DNA of 64,000 nt, taken from Prevotella sp. UBA2711 (GTDB lineage: Bacteria; Bacteroidota; Bacteroidia; Bacteroidales; Bacteroidaceae). The position numbers and the translations under genes are program-made. Location: assembly GCA_002354095.1 (NCBI GenBank), contig DEKX01000043.1:10599-74598 (forward strand), given 5' to 3'. Under the pieces are notes generated by a model that was not told where the DNA came from, did no database searches, and saw only the letters and a program-made list of their open reading frames with translations. Shown in pieces: positions 15,628-23,134 of this stretch (positions are counted from its first letter, which is position 1; each line of letters starts with the position of its first letter).

Positions 15628-16896
15628 TTAAAGGTCTGCACCGATGTCACGACGGAAATACTTGTCGGTAAACTGTATCTTCTGGGCTTCTTCAAACGAT
15701 TTCTGCAGGGCTTCCGCCTTGTCTTTACCATACGACGATACTGCGATTACGCGTCCGCCGTTGGTGACTACCTGTCCGTCTTTCGTGGTGGTACCTGCAT
15801 GGAAAACGATGCTGCCCTCCACCTGCTCGATACCGCTGATGGGGTAGCCCTTCTTGTATTCCTGCGGATAACCGCCGCTAACCAGCATCACACAAACGGC
15901 TGCACGGGGATCGAACTCAATAGTGTGCTGGTCCAGATGGCCGTCAGCCACACCCTCAAAGAGGTCCACGATATCGCTCTTCAGGCGCAGCATGACGCTC
16001 TCCGTCTCCGGGTCGCCCATACGGCAGTTGTATTCAATCACCATAGGCTCGCCCTTCACATTAATCAATCCGAAGAAGATGAAGCCCTTATACAGAATAC
16101 CCTCCGCCTTCAGTCCTTCAACCGTAGGACGGATAATGCGGTCTTCTACCTTCTTCATCCATTCCTTAGTGGCAAAAAGCACAGGGGTCACCGAACCCAT
16201 ACCACCGGTATTCAGGCCCGTGTCGTGTTCGCCGATGCGCTTATAGTCCTTGGCTTCAGGCAGAATCTTATAATGGTCACCGTCGGTCAGCACGAAGACA
16301 CTGCACTCGATACCGCTTAGGAACTCCTCAATCACTACACGTGACGAGGCATTGCCAAACATTCCGCCCAGCATTTCCTGCAACTCCTTCTTAGCCTCGT
16401 CGAGGGTTGGCAGAATCAATACACCCTTACCGGCGCACAGTCCGTCAGCTTTCAGCACGTAGGGGGCTTCCAGGGTTTCCAAGAAGGCTAAACCTTCCTG
16501 CAGGTGTTCACCGTCGAAGGTCTCATAGCGGGCAGTAGGAATCTGGTGGCGCTGCATAAAGGCTTTGGCAAAATCTTTCGAGCCTTCCAGTACGGCACCA
16601 GCCTTCGTCGGACCAATCACGGGAATATCCTTGGTACGCGGGTCTGCCTTCATGTCGTCGTAAATACCTTTCACCAGTGGGTCTTCAGGGCCCACTACCA
16701 CCATACCGACCTGCTGATCGACACAGAACTGTTTGATGGCTTCGAAGTCGTCAGCCTTCATTGGCACATTCTCGCCGCAGTTGCTTGTTCCGGCATTACC
16801 TGGGGCAATATACAGTTTCTCACATTTCTCACTCTGAGCAATTTTCCAAGCCAGTGCGTGCTCACGTCCGCCACTGCCTAACAATAATATCTTCAT
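15628..16896 (-). CDS. purD: phosphoribosylamine-glycine ligase
   Basis: The ATP-grasp enzyme of purine synthesis joins 5-phosphoribosylamine and glycine. It starts with MKILLLGSGGREHALAWK, the hallmark N-terminus. The ATP-grasp part includes YVLKADGLCAGKGV (P-loop-like lid), VVIEEFLSGIECSVFVLTDG, HDTGLNTGGMGSVTP and the metal-binding IEYNCRMGDPETES. I start at ATG 16896: the only extension upstream is a TTG (16914), and an AGAAAAG stretch precedes the ATG. Its length of 422 residues is normal. It lies 42 bases after serB, separated by an AACTCTC repeat tract. Confidence 0.96.
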   Translation of the reverse strand: MKILLLGSGGREHALAWKIAQSEKCEKLYIAPGNAGTSNCGENVPMKADDFEAIKQFCVDQQVGMVVVGPEDPLVKGIYDDMKADPRTKDIPVIGPTKAGAVLEGSKDFAKAFMQRHQIPTARYETFDGEHLQEGLAFLETLEAPYVLKADGLCAGKGVLILPTLDEAKKELQEMLGGMFGNASSRVVIEEFLSGIECSVFVLTDGDHYKILPEAKDYKRIGEHDTGLNTGGMGSVTPVLFATKEWMKKVEDRIIRPTVEGLKAEGILYKGFIFFGLINVKGEPMVIEYNCRMGDPETESVMLRLKSDIVDLFEGVADGHLDQHTIEFDPRAAVCVMLVSGGYPQEYKKGYPISGIEQVEGSIVFHAGTTTKDGQVVTNGGRVIAVSSYGKDKAEALQKSFEEAQKIQFTDKYFRRDIGADL

Positions 16897-16910
16897 ATCT
16901 TTTCTAATTA

Positions 16911-16940
16911 TCAACTTTCAACTCTCAACTCTCAACTCTC
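16911..16940. repeat. AACTCTC heptamer repeat between serB and purD
   Basis: About four tandem, slightly diverged copies of TCAACTCTC/TCAACTTTC fill the gap and include the serB stop codon. It resembles the other low-complexity fillers in this window. Confidence 0.7.
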
Positions 16941-18168
16941 AAAGTCTTCCCTGTTCTCCGAGGTAGGAATCCTTGAATCCCAGGAAGTAGAGCACACCGT
17001 CCAGTCCGATGGTATTGATGCTCTGTTCGGCATTAGCCACCACACGGGGCTTCGCATGGAAAGCGATGCCCAGTCCGGCTTCCGAAATCATCGGTAAGTC
17101 GTTGGCCCCGTCGCCCACGGCAATGGTCTGTGCCAGATTCACCTTCTCCACCTGCGCAATCAGTTTCAGCAGTTCGGCTTTCCGGTGTCCGTCCACTATC
17201 TCGCCCACGTAGCGACCTGTCAGTTTGCCGTCCTCGCCAATCTCCAGTTCGTTGGCATAGACGTAGTCGATACCGTACTTACGCTGTAGGTATTCACCGA
17301 AATAGGTGAATCCGCCCGACAGGATGGCAATCTTATAGCCACAAGTCTTCAGAATACTCATCAGTCGGTCCACACCCTCCGTGATGGGCAGGTGTTCGGC
17401 TATGTCCTTCATCACACTGACGTCCAGTCCCTTCAGCAACGCCACTCTCCGTGTAAAACTCTCCTTGAAGTCTATCTCGCCACGCATGGCGCTTTCCGTG
17501 ATGGCGCGTACCTCTGCGCCCACACCGTTGCGCTCAGCCAGTTCGTCGATACACTCCGTCTGGATGAGTGTAGAGTCCATATCGAAACAAATCAGGCGTC
17601 GCATTCTGCGGAACATATCGTCGCGCTGGAACGAGAAGTCAATACCCATTTCTGCCGACAGCTTCAGCAGTTTCGACTGCATGTCCTGTCTGTTGACGGG
17701 TTCGCCACGCAGTGAGAACTGAATGCAGGCACGCGTGTGCTTGTCGAGCTGTTTGATGCTCTTGCGACCGGTAAGTCGCAGAATCGAGTCGATATTCAGT
17801 CCCTGGTCGGCAATGATACGGGTGGCAGCCGCTATCTGGCGTGCTTCCAACTGCCGTCCCATCACCATCAGGATATATCGGTTCTTGCCCTGGTGTCCTA
17901 CCCAGTCTTCATATTCATCGTCGCTGATGGGCGAGAAACCGATGTTCACCCCCAGTTCGGTGGCTTTGAAGAGCAGTTCCTTCATAGCCAGTCCCGATTT
18001 CATCTCGTCGATACGAATCAATATACCCAGCGACAGGGTAGAGTGGATGTCAGCCTGACCAATATCCAGTATCTGGGCATCATATTGGGCAAGAATCGCC
18101 ATCACCGATGCTGTCAGTCCCGGACGGTCCTGTCCTGTAATACGTACTAATATCTGTTCTTCTTTCAT
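16939..18168 (-). CDS. serB: phosphoserine phosphatase with ACT domains
   Basis: The 409-residue protein has two N-terminal regulatory ACT-like domains (residues about 1-90 and 95-180; first one starts LVRITGQDRPGLTASVM). A HAD-superfamily catalytic domain follows with motif I CFDMDSTLIQTECIDELA, motif II LSGGFTYF, and motif III/IV QTIAVGDGANDLPMI. It releases phosphate from phosphoserine in the last step of serine synthesis. The ACT domains suggest feedback control by an amino acid. The start codon overlaps the end of the upstream peptidase gene by four bases (ATGA), showing translational coupling. Confidence 0.96.
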   Translation of the reverse strand: MKEEQILVRITGQDRPGLTASVMAILAQYDAQILDIGQADIHSTLSLGILIRIDEMKSGLAMKELLFKATELGVNIGFSPISDDEYEDWVGHQGKNRYILMVMGRQLEARQIAAATRIIADQGLNIDSILRLTGRKSIKQLDKHTRACIQFSLRGEPVNRQDMQSKLLKLSAEMGIDFSFQRDDMFRRMRRLICFDMDSTLIQTECIDELAERNGVGAEVRAITESAMRGEIDFKESFTRRVALLKGLDVSVMKDIAEHLPITEGVDRLMSILKTCGYKIAILSGGFTYFGEYLQRKYGIDYVYANELEIGEDGKLTGRYVGEIVDGHRKAELLKLIAQVEKVNLAQTIAVGDGANDLPMISEAGLGIAFHAKPRVVANAEQSINTIGLDGVLYFLGFKDSYLGEQGRL

Positions 18169-20324
18169 TTCAAATAGTCTTCAAAGTATTGGGTGATACG
18201 TTCATGCAGATGAACACTGGCGTGACCTTGCATATTATGGAGTTCGCCAGGGTACACAAAGAAGTCGGGCTGTGTGCCAGCCTCGATACAGGCTTTTAGG
18301 AATGACAGACAGTTCTGCAGCACTACGGTGTCGTCGTTATAGCCCGAAATAATCTGGAGCTTTCCTTTTAGGTTCTTAGCCTTCGACAGCAACGATGTCT
18401 TCTCGTAGCCTTCTGGGTTGGCCTGCGGGGTGTCCATATAGCGTTCGCCATACATCACCTCATACCATTTCCAATCAATGACGGGACCGCCGGCTACTCC
18501 CACTTTAAACACATCGGGATAGTTGGTTATCAGCGAAATGGTCATGAAACCGCCGAACGACCACCCGTGGACACCGATTCTGTCGGTGTCAATGTAGGGT
18601 AGGGTACGCAGATAGTCCACGCCCTTCATCTGGTCCTGCATTTCTATTTGTCCCAGCTGACGGAAAGTGGCCTGTTCAAAGTCGCGCCCTCTGTTCTCCG
18701 AACCGCGGTTGTCGAGAACAAAGATGATGTAGCCCTTTTGTGCCATGTATGTTTCCCACGACCTGCTGTACCAATGCCACGATGCCTCAATGTTGTGGGC
18801 ATGTGGTCCGCCATAGACATAGACGACGGTTGGGTATTTCTTGGCAGGGTCGAAGTCGTGCGGCTTTACCATGCGGTAGTACAGGTCGGTCATGCCGTCA
18901 GCCGCCTTCAGCTGTCCACACTCGAAGATGGGTTGCTGGTAACCGTCCCATGGGTCGCTGGCGGTTAAGAGGCGGGTTCTGGCGGCAGAACCGCCAGACG
19001 CAGTGGAAATCAGGTCAATACAGCGAGGGGTGGTGGGATTGCTCCAATTGTCAACGAGGAAAGCACCCGTCTCCGAGAGCGAACCTCTATGCACACCGTC
19101 CGTATTCACCAGTTCCCGTATCTTGCCGTCTTTGATGCTGACTGCGTATAGCCAGCGGTGTAAGGGGTGATATTTGTTGGCGGCTATGATGATGCTCTTC
19201 TGCTTCGTGTTGAAGCCCAGCACCTCCTGTACTACCCACGGACCGCTGGTCAACTGCTTGATCAGTTTCCCGTCCTTGCTGTAAAGATACAGATGGTTGT
19301 AGCCGTCGCGCTGACTTTGAAGAATGAATTTCCCGTTGTCCCAAGGCAGAAACTGGATGGGGTGCAACGGTTCTACGTATTTGTCGTGAGTCTCGCGATC
19401 CAGTTCAGCCAAGCGGTTACCCGTTGCCGCATCATAGCTCACCAATCGGCAGTCGTTCTGGTCGCGATTGAGCTCAAATAGGTAGATGGTCTTGCTGTCG
19501 GGACCCCATGCGATGTTGGTGAGGTAGGGGACGGAGGTGGCAATGGAATCGCCGCTTACGGAACCGTTTGGGGTGTTGAGATAGGTCGTTTGGCCCGTGG
19601 TGAGGTCATACACGCCTACGGTCACGTGATGGGTGTTTCCGCCAGCCATCGGGTATTTATCGGGTTTGCAGGTAGCAATACGCGTGTCGATATCTACCTG
19701 CGGATAGTCTGTCACCTTACTCTGGTCCATGCGGTAGAAAGCCAGTTTCTTGCCGTCGGGGCTCCAGAAGGTACCGGTTGTAATGCCGAATTCATTTCTG
19801 TGTACGGCTGAACCGTACACCACACTGGGCGAGCCGTCGGTGGTGAGTTGGTGCTCCTTGTTATCGGCATCCCTCACGTACAGTTGGTTGTCTTTCACAT
19901 AGGCTACAGCCCTCGATGCCTTGTTCCAGTCGGTTGCTGTCTCGCCCTCGCAACTCTGTGTCCATACCGTCTTCTTGGTTTCCCAGTTGTATAGAATACG
20001 TTGCTTACTGTTTTTTAGAAGTACCATCGGTTGGTCAGCGTACGGATATTCGGCATAATAGGCGGTGTACCATCCGTCGCCGATGTCTTTCAGTTGGAAC
20101 ACGCGTTTCCTGTTCCCTTTGGCGTCCATCGTTCCGCCCTCGTCGGCATCCAGATACATCAGTTGGTCGCCCCACCACGTGAACCATTGGTTCTCGGGTT
20201 GGAAGTGGCGGGCATTCGTCCCTCCGTAATTCAGATCTTCCAGTGTAAAGAGCTTTTCCTGTGCCGTCATAGGGAGAAAAAGAGTTAAAAGGATAGATAC
20301 AAGGAGGGTCTTAATCTTCGTCAT
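18165..20324 (-). CDS. DPP4-type prolyl peptidase, S9 family
   Basis: The 719-residue periplasmic serine peptidase has a signal peptide (residues 1-21, ending FLPMTAQE), a beta-propeller (residues about 40-460, ending in SDPWDGYQQP) and an alpha/beta-hydrolase domain. The triad is S589 in HGWSFGGF, an Asp in GYNDDTVVL and a His in GELHNMQGHAS. It removes X-Pro or related dipeptides from peptide N-termini. I start at ATG 20324, which follows AAGGAG and encodes the signal peptide; a longer frame to 20525 only reads the end of the methyltransferase gene. A hairpin-forming insert (18971-18995) encodes a GGSAART loop in the propeller. Confidence 0.93.
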   Translation of the reverse strand: MTKIKTLLVSILLTLFLPMTAQEKLFTLEDLNYGGTNARHFQPENQWFTWWGDQLMYLDADEGGTMDAKGNRKRVFQLKDIGDGWYTAYYAEYPYADQPMVLLKNSKQRILYNWETKKTVWTQSCEGETATDWNKASRAVAYVKDNQLYVRDADNKEHQLTTDGSPSVVYGSAVHRNEFGITTGTFWSPDGKKLAFYRMDQSKVTDYPQVDIDTRIATCKPDKYPMAGGNTHHVTVGVYDLTTGQTTYLNTPNGSVSGDSIATSVPYLTNIAWGPDSKTIYLFELNRDQNDCRLVSYDAATGNRLAELDRETHDKYVEPLHPIQFLPWDNGKFILQSQRDGYNHLYLYSKDGKLIKQLTSGPWVVQEVLGFNTKQKSIIIAANKYHPLHRWLYAVSIKDGKIRELVNTDGVHRGSLSETGAFLVDNWSNPTTPRCIDLISTASGGSAARTRLLTASDPWDGYQQPIFECGQLKAADGMTDLYYRMVKPHDFDPAKKYPTVVYVYGGPHAHNIEASWHWYSRSWETYMAQKGYIIFVLDNRGSENRGRDFEQATFRQLGQIEMQDQMKGVDYLRTLPYIDTDRIGVHGWSFGGFMTISLITNYPDVFKVGVAGGPVIDWKWYEVMYGERYMDTPQANPEGYEKTSLLSKAKNLKGKLQIISGYNDDTVVLQNCLSFLKACIEAGTQPDFFVYPGELHNMQGHASVHLHERITQYFEDYLK
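18971..18995. repeat. palindrome inside the DPP4 gene
   Basis: GGTTCTG and CAGAACC form a 7-bp stem with a GCGG loop, extended by GGCGG/CCGCC with one bulge. It is read in frame as GGSAAR at about residues 444-452. Confidence 0.5.
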
Positions 20325-21744
20325 TGTCAAATCTCCTTTTCTTGAATGGTTTCTTGGAATCCCTCGGTTTTCTGGCATCCCTTGAATATCTGGATTCTCT
20401 TGTCTCTCTGGCATCCTTGGGCTTTCTGGGCTCTTTAGACTTTTTCTCCAGCGAACGGAAGGTGAAGTTGCGGATGTCAGCCTCTTCGTTCTCCTCCTGT
20501 TCCTCCAGTCGCTTCTTGAATTCACGGTTTTGCTTGAACCGGCGTTTCTCCGCCATTTGGCGCTTCTCCTCTTCCGTCTTCACCGTGCCGCCTTCTTCGC
20601 GGAAAACACGCATCTTGCCGTCGAACATCTGGTATTTGCGGAATTCGCACTCCAGACTGCCGTTATACAGGGGTATCTTGATAGAAGGCTTCAGTCCTAT
20701 CTGGTCGAAACACTCCTCACGATAGCTCAGAATCCAGGCGTCGTTGCCTGTAAACTGATGCTTCAGTCGTTCACCGATCATCTTGTAAGTACCCAGCAGG
20801 TCGGGTGTCGAAATGCGCTCGCCGTATGGCGGGTTCATCACGATGACGCTCTTCTGCTGAGGCTGCACGAAGTTCTTGAAGTCGCGCTCCTCAACCGTGA
20901 TGTCGCTGGTCAATCCTGCCGCACGCACATTCAGACGGGCGGTATTCACAGCCTTCACGTCGATGTCGTAGCCGTAGATGTGGTGGTTGAACTCCCGTTC
21001 CTGCGAATCGTCATTATAGATATTATCGAACAGGTCGCGGTCGAAGTCCTTCCACTTCTCGAAGGCAAACTCCTTGCGGAACAGTCCCGGAGCCATATTG
21101 CGGGCTATCAGGGCAGCCTCGATGAGCAACGTGCCGCTACCGCACATCGGGTCGATGAAGTCGGTCTCACCATGCCATCCCGTCATGAGAATCATACCGG
21201 CTGCCAGCACTTCGTTGAGCGGAGCCTCCACCGACTCCTGTCGGTAGCCGCGACGGTGCAGCGATTCGCCGCTGGAGTCCAGCGAGAGTGTGCACCTGTC
21301 TTCCGCTACGTGGATGTTCAGACGGATGTCAGGGTTCGTTACTGAGATATTCGGACGCTTGCCCGTTTTTTCACGGAACTGGTCAACAATAGCATCCTTC
21401 ACCTTATAAGCCACGAACTTCGAATGGCGGAATTCTTCGGAGAACACCACACTGTCAACGGCAAACGTTGTGTCCAAATCCAGATACTGGGTCCAGTCCA
21501 CCGTCTTCACTCCTTCATAGACATCGTCAGCCGACTGCGCCTTGAAGTGCTTGATGGGTTTTAAGATACGGATGGCAGTATGCAACTGGAAATTGGCGCG
21601 ATACATCATTTCCTGATTACCAGTGAAGGAAACCATGCGTCGCCCTATCTGTACATTCTCAGCGCCCAGTTGCGTCAGTTCTTTCGCCAAAACAGGCTCA
21701 AGGCCCATGAAGGTCTTGGCGATGAGTTCAAAATCTTGTGTCAT
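20311..21744 (-). CDS. THUMP-domain 23S rRNA (guanine-N2) methyltransferase-like protein
   Basis: From ATG 21744 the 477-residue protein has an N-terminal ferredoxin-like/THUMP domain (FELIAKTFMGLEPVLAKEL through residue 165) and a class I methyltransferase domain with FIDPMCGSGTLLIEAAL and the catalytic-type VIVMNPPYGERI. This is the RlmL/TrmN-like family that makes m2G in rRNA or tRNA using SAM. The last 75 residues are a very charged Arg/Lys/Asp/Ser-rich tail (RDARKPRDSKKPFKKRRF), probably RNA-binding and encoded by repetitive DNA. Its end overlaps the DPP4 start by 14 bases. The upstream extension lies in the divergent promoter region. Confidence 0.9.
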   Translation of the reverse strand: MTQDFELIAKTFMGLEPVLAKELTQLGAENVQIGRRMVSFTGNQEMMYRANFQLHTAIRILKPIKHFKAQSADDVYEGVKTVDWTQYLDLDTTFAVDSVVFSEEFRHSKFVAYKVKDAIVDQFREKTGKRPNISVTNPDIRLNIHVAEDRCTLSLDSSGESLHRRGYRQESVEAPLNEVLAAGMILMTGWHGETDFIDPMCGSGTLLIEAALIARNMAPGLFRKEFAFEKWKDFDRDLFDNIYNDDSQEREFNHHIYGYDIDVKAVNTARLNVRAAGLTSDITVEERDFKNFVQPQQKSVIVMNPPYGERISTPDLLGTYKMIGERLKHQFTGNDAWILSYREECFDQIGLKPSIKIPLYNGSLECEFRKYQMFDGKMRVFREEGGTVKTEEEKRQMAEKRRFKQNREFKKRLEEQEENEEADIRNFTFRSLEKKSKEPRKPKDARETRESRYSRDARKPRDSKKPFKKRRFDNDED

Positions 21745-21767
21745 GATGTATTTATATAAATATGGTG

Positions 21768-21797
21768 CAAAGATACGATTTAATAGGCAATTAACAA
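21768..21797 (-). promoter_or_regulatory. promoter of the 21.7-14.2 kb operon
   Basis: Minus strand TTG (21797-21795), 19 bases, TATCTTTG (21775-21768), 24 bases before the methyltransferase start. It probably drives methyltransferase, DPP4, serB, purD and the two membrane protein genes. Confidence 0.65.
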
Positions 21798-21837
21798 AAT
21801 AAATCGCTTTTTTTTTCATTATTCTGAATCTTTTATG

Positions 21838-21845
21838 TAATTTTG
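21838..21845 (+). promoter_or_regulatory. -7 box upstream of the PAS sensor kinase
   Basis: TAATTTTG, 20 bases before the start codon, divergent from the methyltransferase promoter. The ideal -33 position has only a T-run. Confidence 0.45.
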
Positions 21846-21865
21846 TCGGCTGACAGACGAGTAAA

Positions 21866-23134
21866 ATGATGACAATGACAAATCTCCTCCTGGCTGCCAC
21901 CAATTCCTGGATGCGTATTGATGTGCTGATTTGGATACTGGCTATACCGGTAGTCATCGTCTTCATTATTTTCCTTTTCTTGCAGATAAGACAGCATCTG
22001 GCGCTGAAGAACGAACTGGTTCAGTTGAATAAGATCAAGCGCCATAGCATCGAATACGAACTGGTCATCAAAGCCATGCATCTGGCCATTTGGCGCGTGG
22101 ATATTCCCGAGGGAATCATCTATTACGAGAGTGACTATCGCGGTAAGTCTGATTCCTTCAAAACCGGCGACGGCTTCCGTATTGCCGATACCTTCGCCTT
22201 GATACACTCCGACCAGCGCGAACGGGTGAGAGACGCGCTCATGGGACTGATAGAAGGGCGCTACGAGGATTATCATCAGCAGTATCAGGCGCAGGCTGCT
22301 CCTGACGCTCCTTTCTATTGGGAAGAGACCTATGCCACTGTCGATAAACGCGATATGGAGGGTAAACCCCTTGCCGTTGTGGGCATCAGTATGCGCATTG
22401 ACGAACAGAAAGAGATAGAGCGCGAACTGATAGAGGCGCGCAACCGTGCCGAGGAGAGCGACCGTCTGAAGACGGCATTCCTGGCTAATATCACCCATGA
22501 GGTGCGCACCCCGCTTAATGCCATTGTGGGCTTCAGCGATATCCTGCCTATGGCACAGAGTGATGAGGAACGCAACGAGCTGGTGAAGCTTATCAAGCAG
22601 AACAATGCCCATCTGCTGCGCCTCTTCGACGACATGGTGAACATGTCGAAATTGGAGTCGGGCAATGCAGGCGAAATACAGCAAACAAACTTCGAAATCG
22701 TTCCGCTGATGCGCGAACTCGTAGAGAAATACCAGTCCGTCTGTGCGGAAAAAGGATTGGAGGTATTTGTTGAGGAGTCCGACGAGAGCGAGACCATCCA
22801 TACCGACCGCGACCGTTTGCGTGAAATACTGAACCAGTATATGAACAATGCCGTGAAGTTTACATCGGCAGGCAGCATCAGTTTAGGTTACGAAAAGCAG
22901 CCTTCGTCCATCCGTCTGTGTGTCAACGATACAGGTAAGGGTATTCCTTCCGATATGTGCAACGACCGTCTCTTCGAACGCTTCGTGAAGGTTGACGATT
23001 TCATAGCCGGAACGGGCTTGGGCTTGAGTATCTGTCGCAGTCTGGCAGAGTCGCTGGGTGGTCAGGTAGGCGTAGAGTCCATCTTGGGTAAAGGTTCAAC
23101 ATTCTGGGTTTCTATCCCAATGAATTCGTTCTGA
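21866..23134 (+). CDS. membrane PAS sensor histidine kinase
   Basis: This 422-residue protein has one N-terminal transmembrane helix (residues about 20-42), a PAS-like domain (about 65-175, with WEETYATVDKRD), a short coiled linker and a complete kinase core. The H-box is NITHEVRTPLNAIVG with phospho-accepting H211, the N-box NQYMNNAVKFT, G1 VNDTGKGIP and G2 GTGLGLSI. No receiver domain is fused, so a separate response regulator is needed; none is adjacent. The next gene starts on the last base of this stop codon (TGATG), so it is translationally coupled to a DUF5686 outer-membrane protein. Confidence 0.9.
   Translation: MMTMTNLLLAATNSWMRIDVLIWILAIPVVIVFIIFLFLQIRQHLALKNELVQLNKIKRHSIEYELVIKAMHLAIWRVDIPEGIIYYESDYRGKSDSFKTGDGFRIADTFALIHSDQRERVRDALMGLIEGRYEDYHQQYQAQAAPDAPFYWEETYATVDKRDMEGKPLAVVGISMRIDEQKEIERELIEARNRAEESDRLKTAFLANITHEVRTPLNAIVGFSDILPMAQSDEERNELVKLIKQNNAHLLRLFDDMVNMSKLESGNAGEIQQTNFEIVPLMRELVEKYQSVCAEKGLEVFVEESDESETIHTDRDRLREILNQYMNNAVKFTSAGSISLGYEKQPSSIRLCVNDTGKGIPSDMCNDRLFERFVKVDDFIAGTGLGLSICRSLAESLGGQVGVESILGKGSTFWVSIPMNSF

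Noticed and set aside
20325..20525. 67-residue N-terminal extension of the DPP4 protein
   Set aside because: It is an off-frame reading of the methyltransferase tail, ahead of a proper ribosome site and signal peptide.
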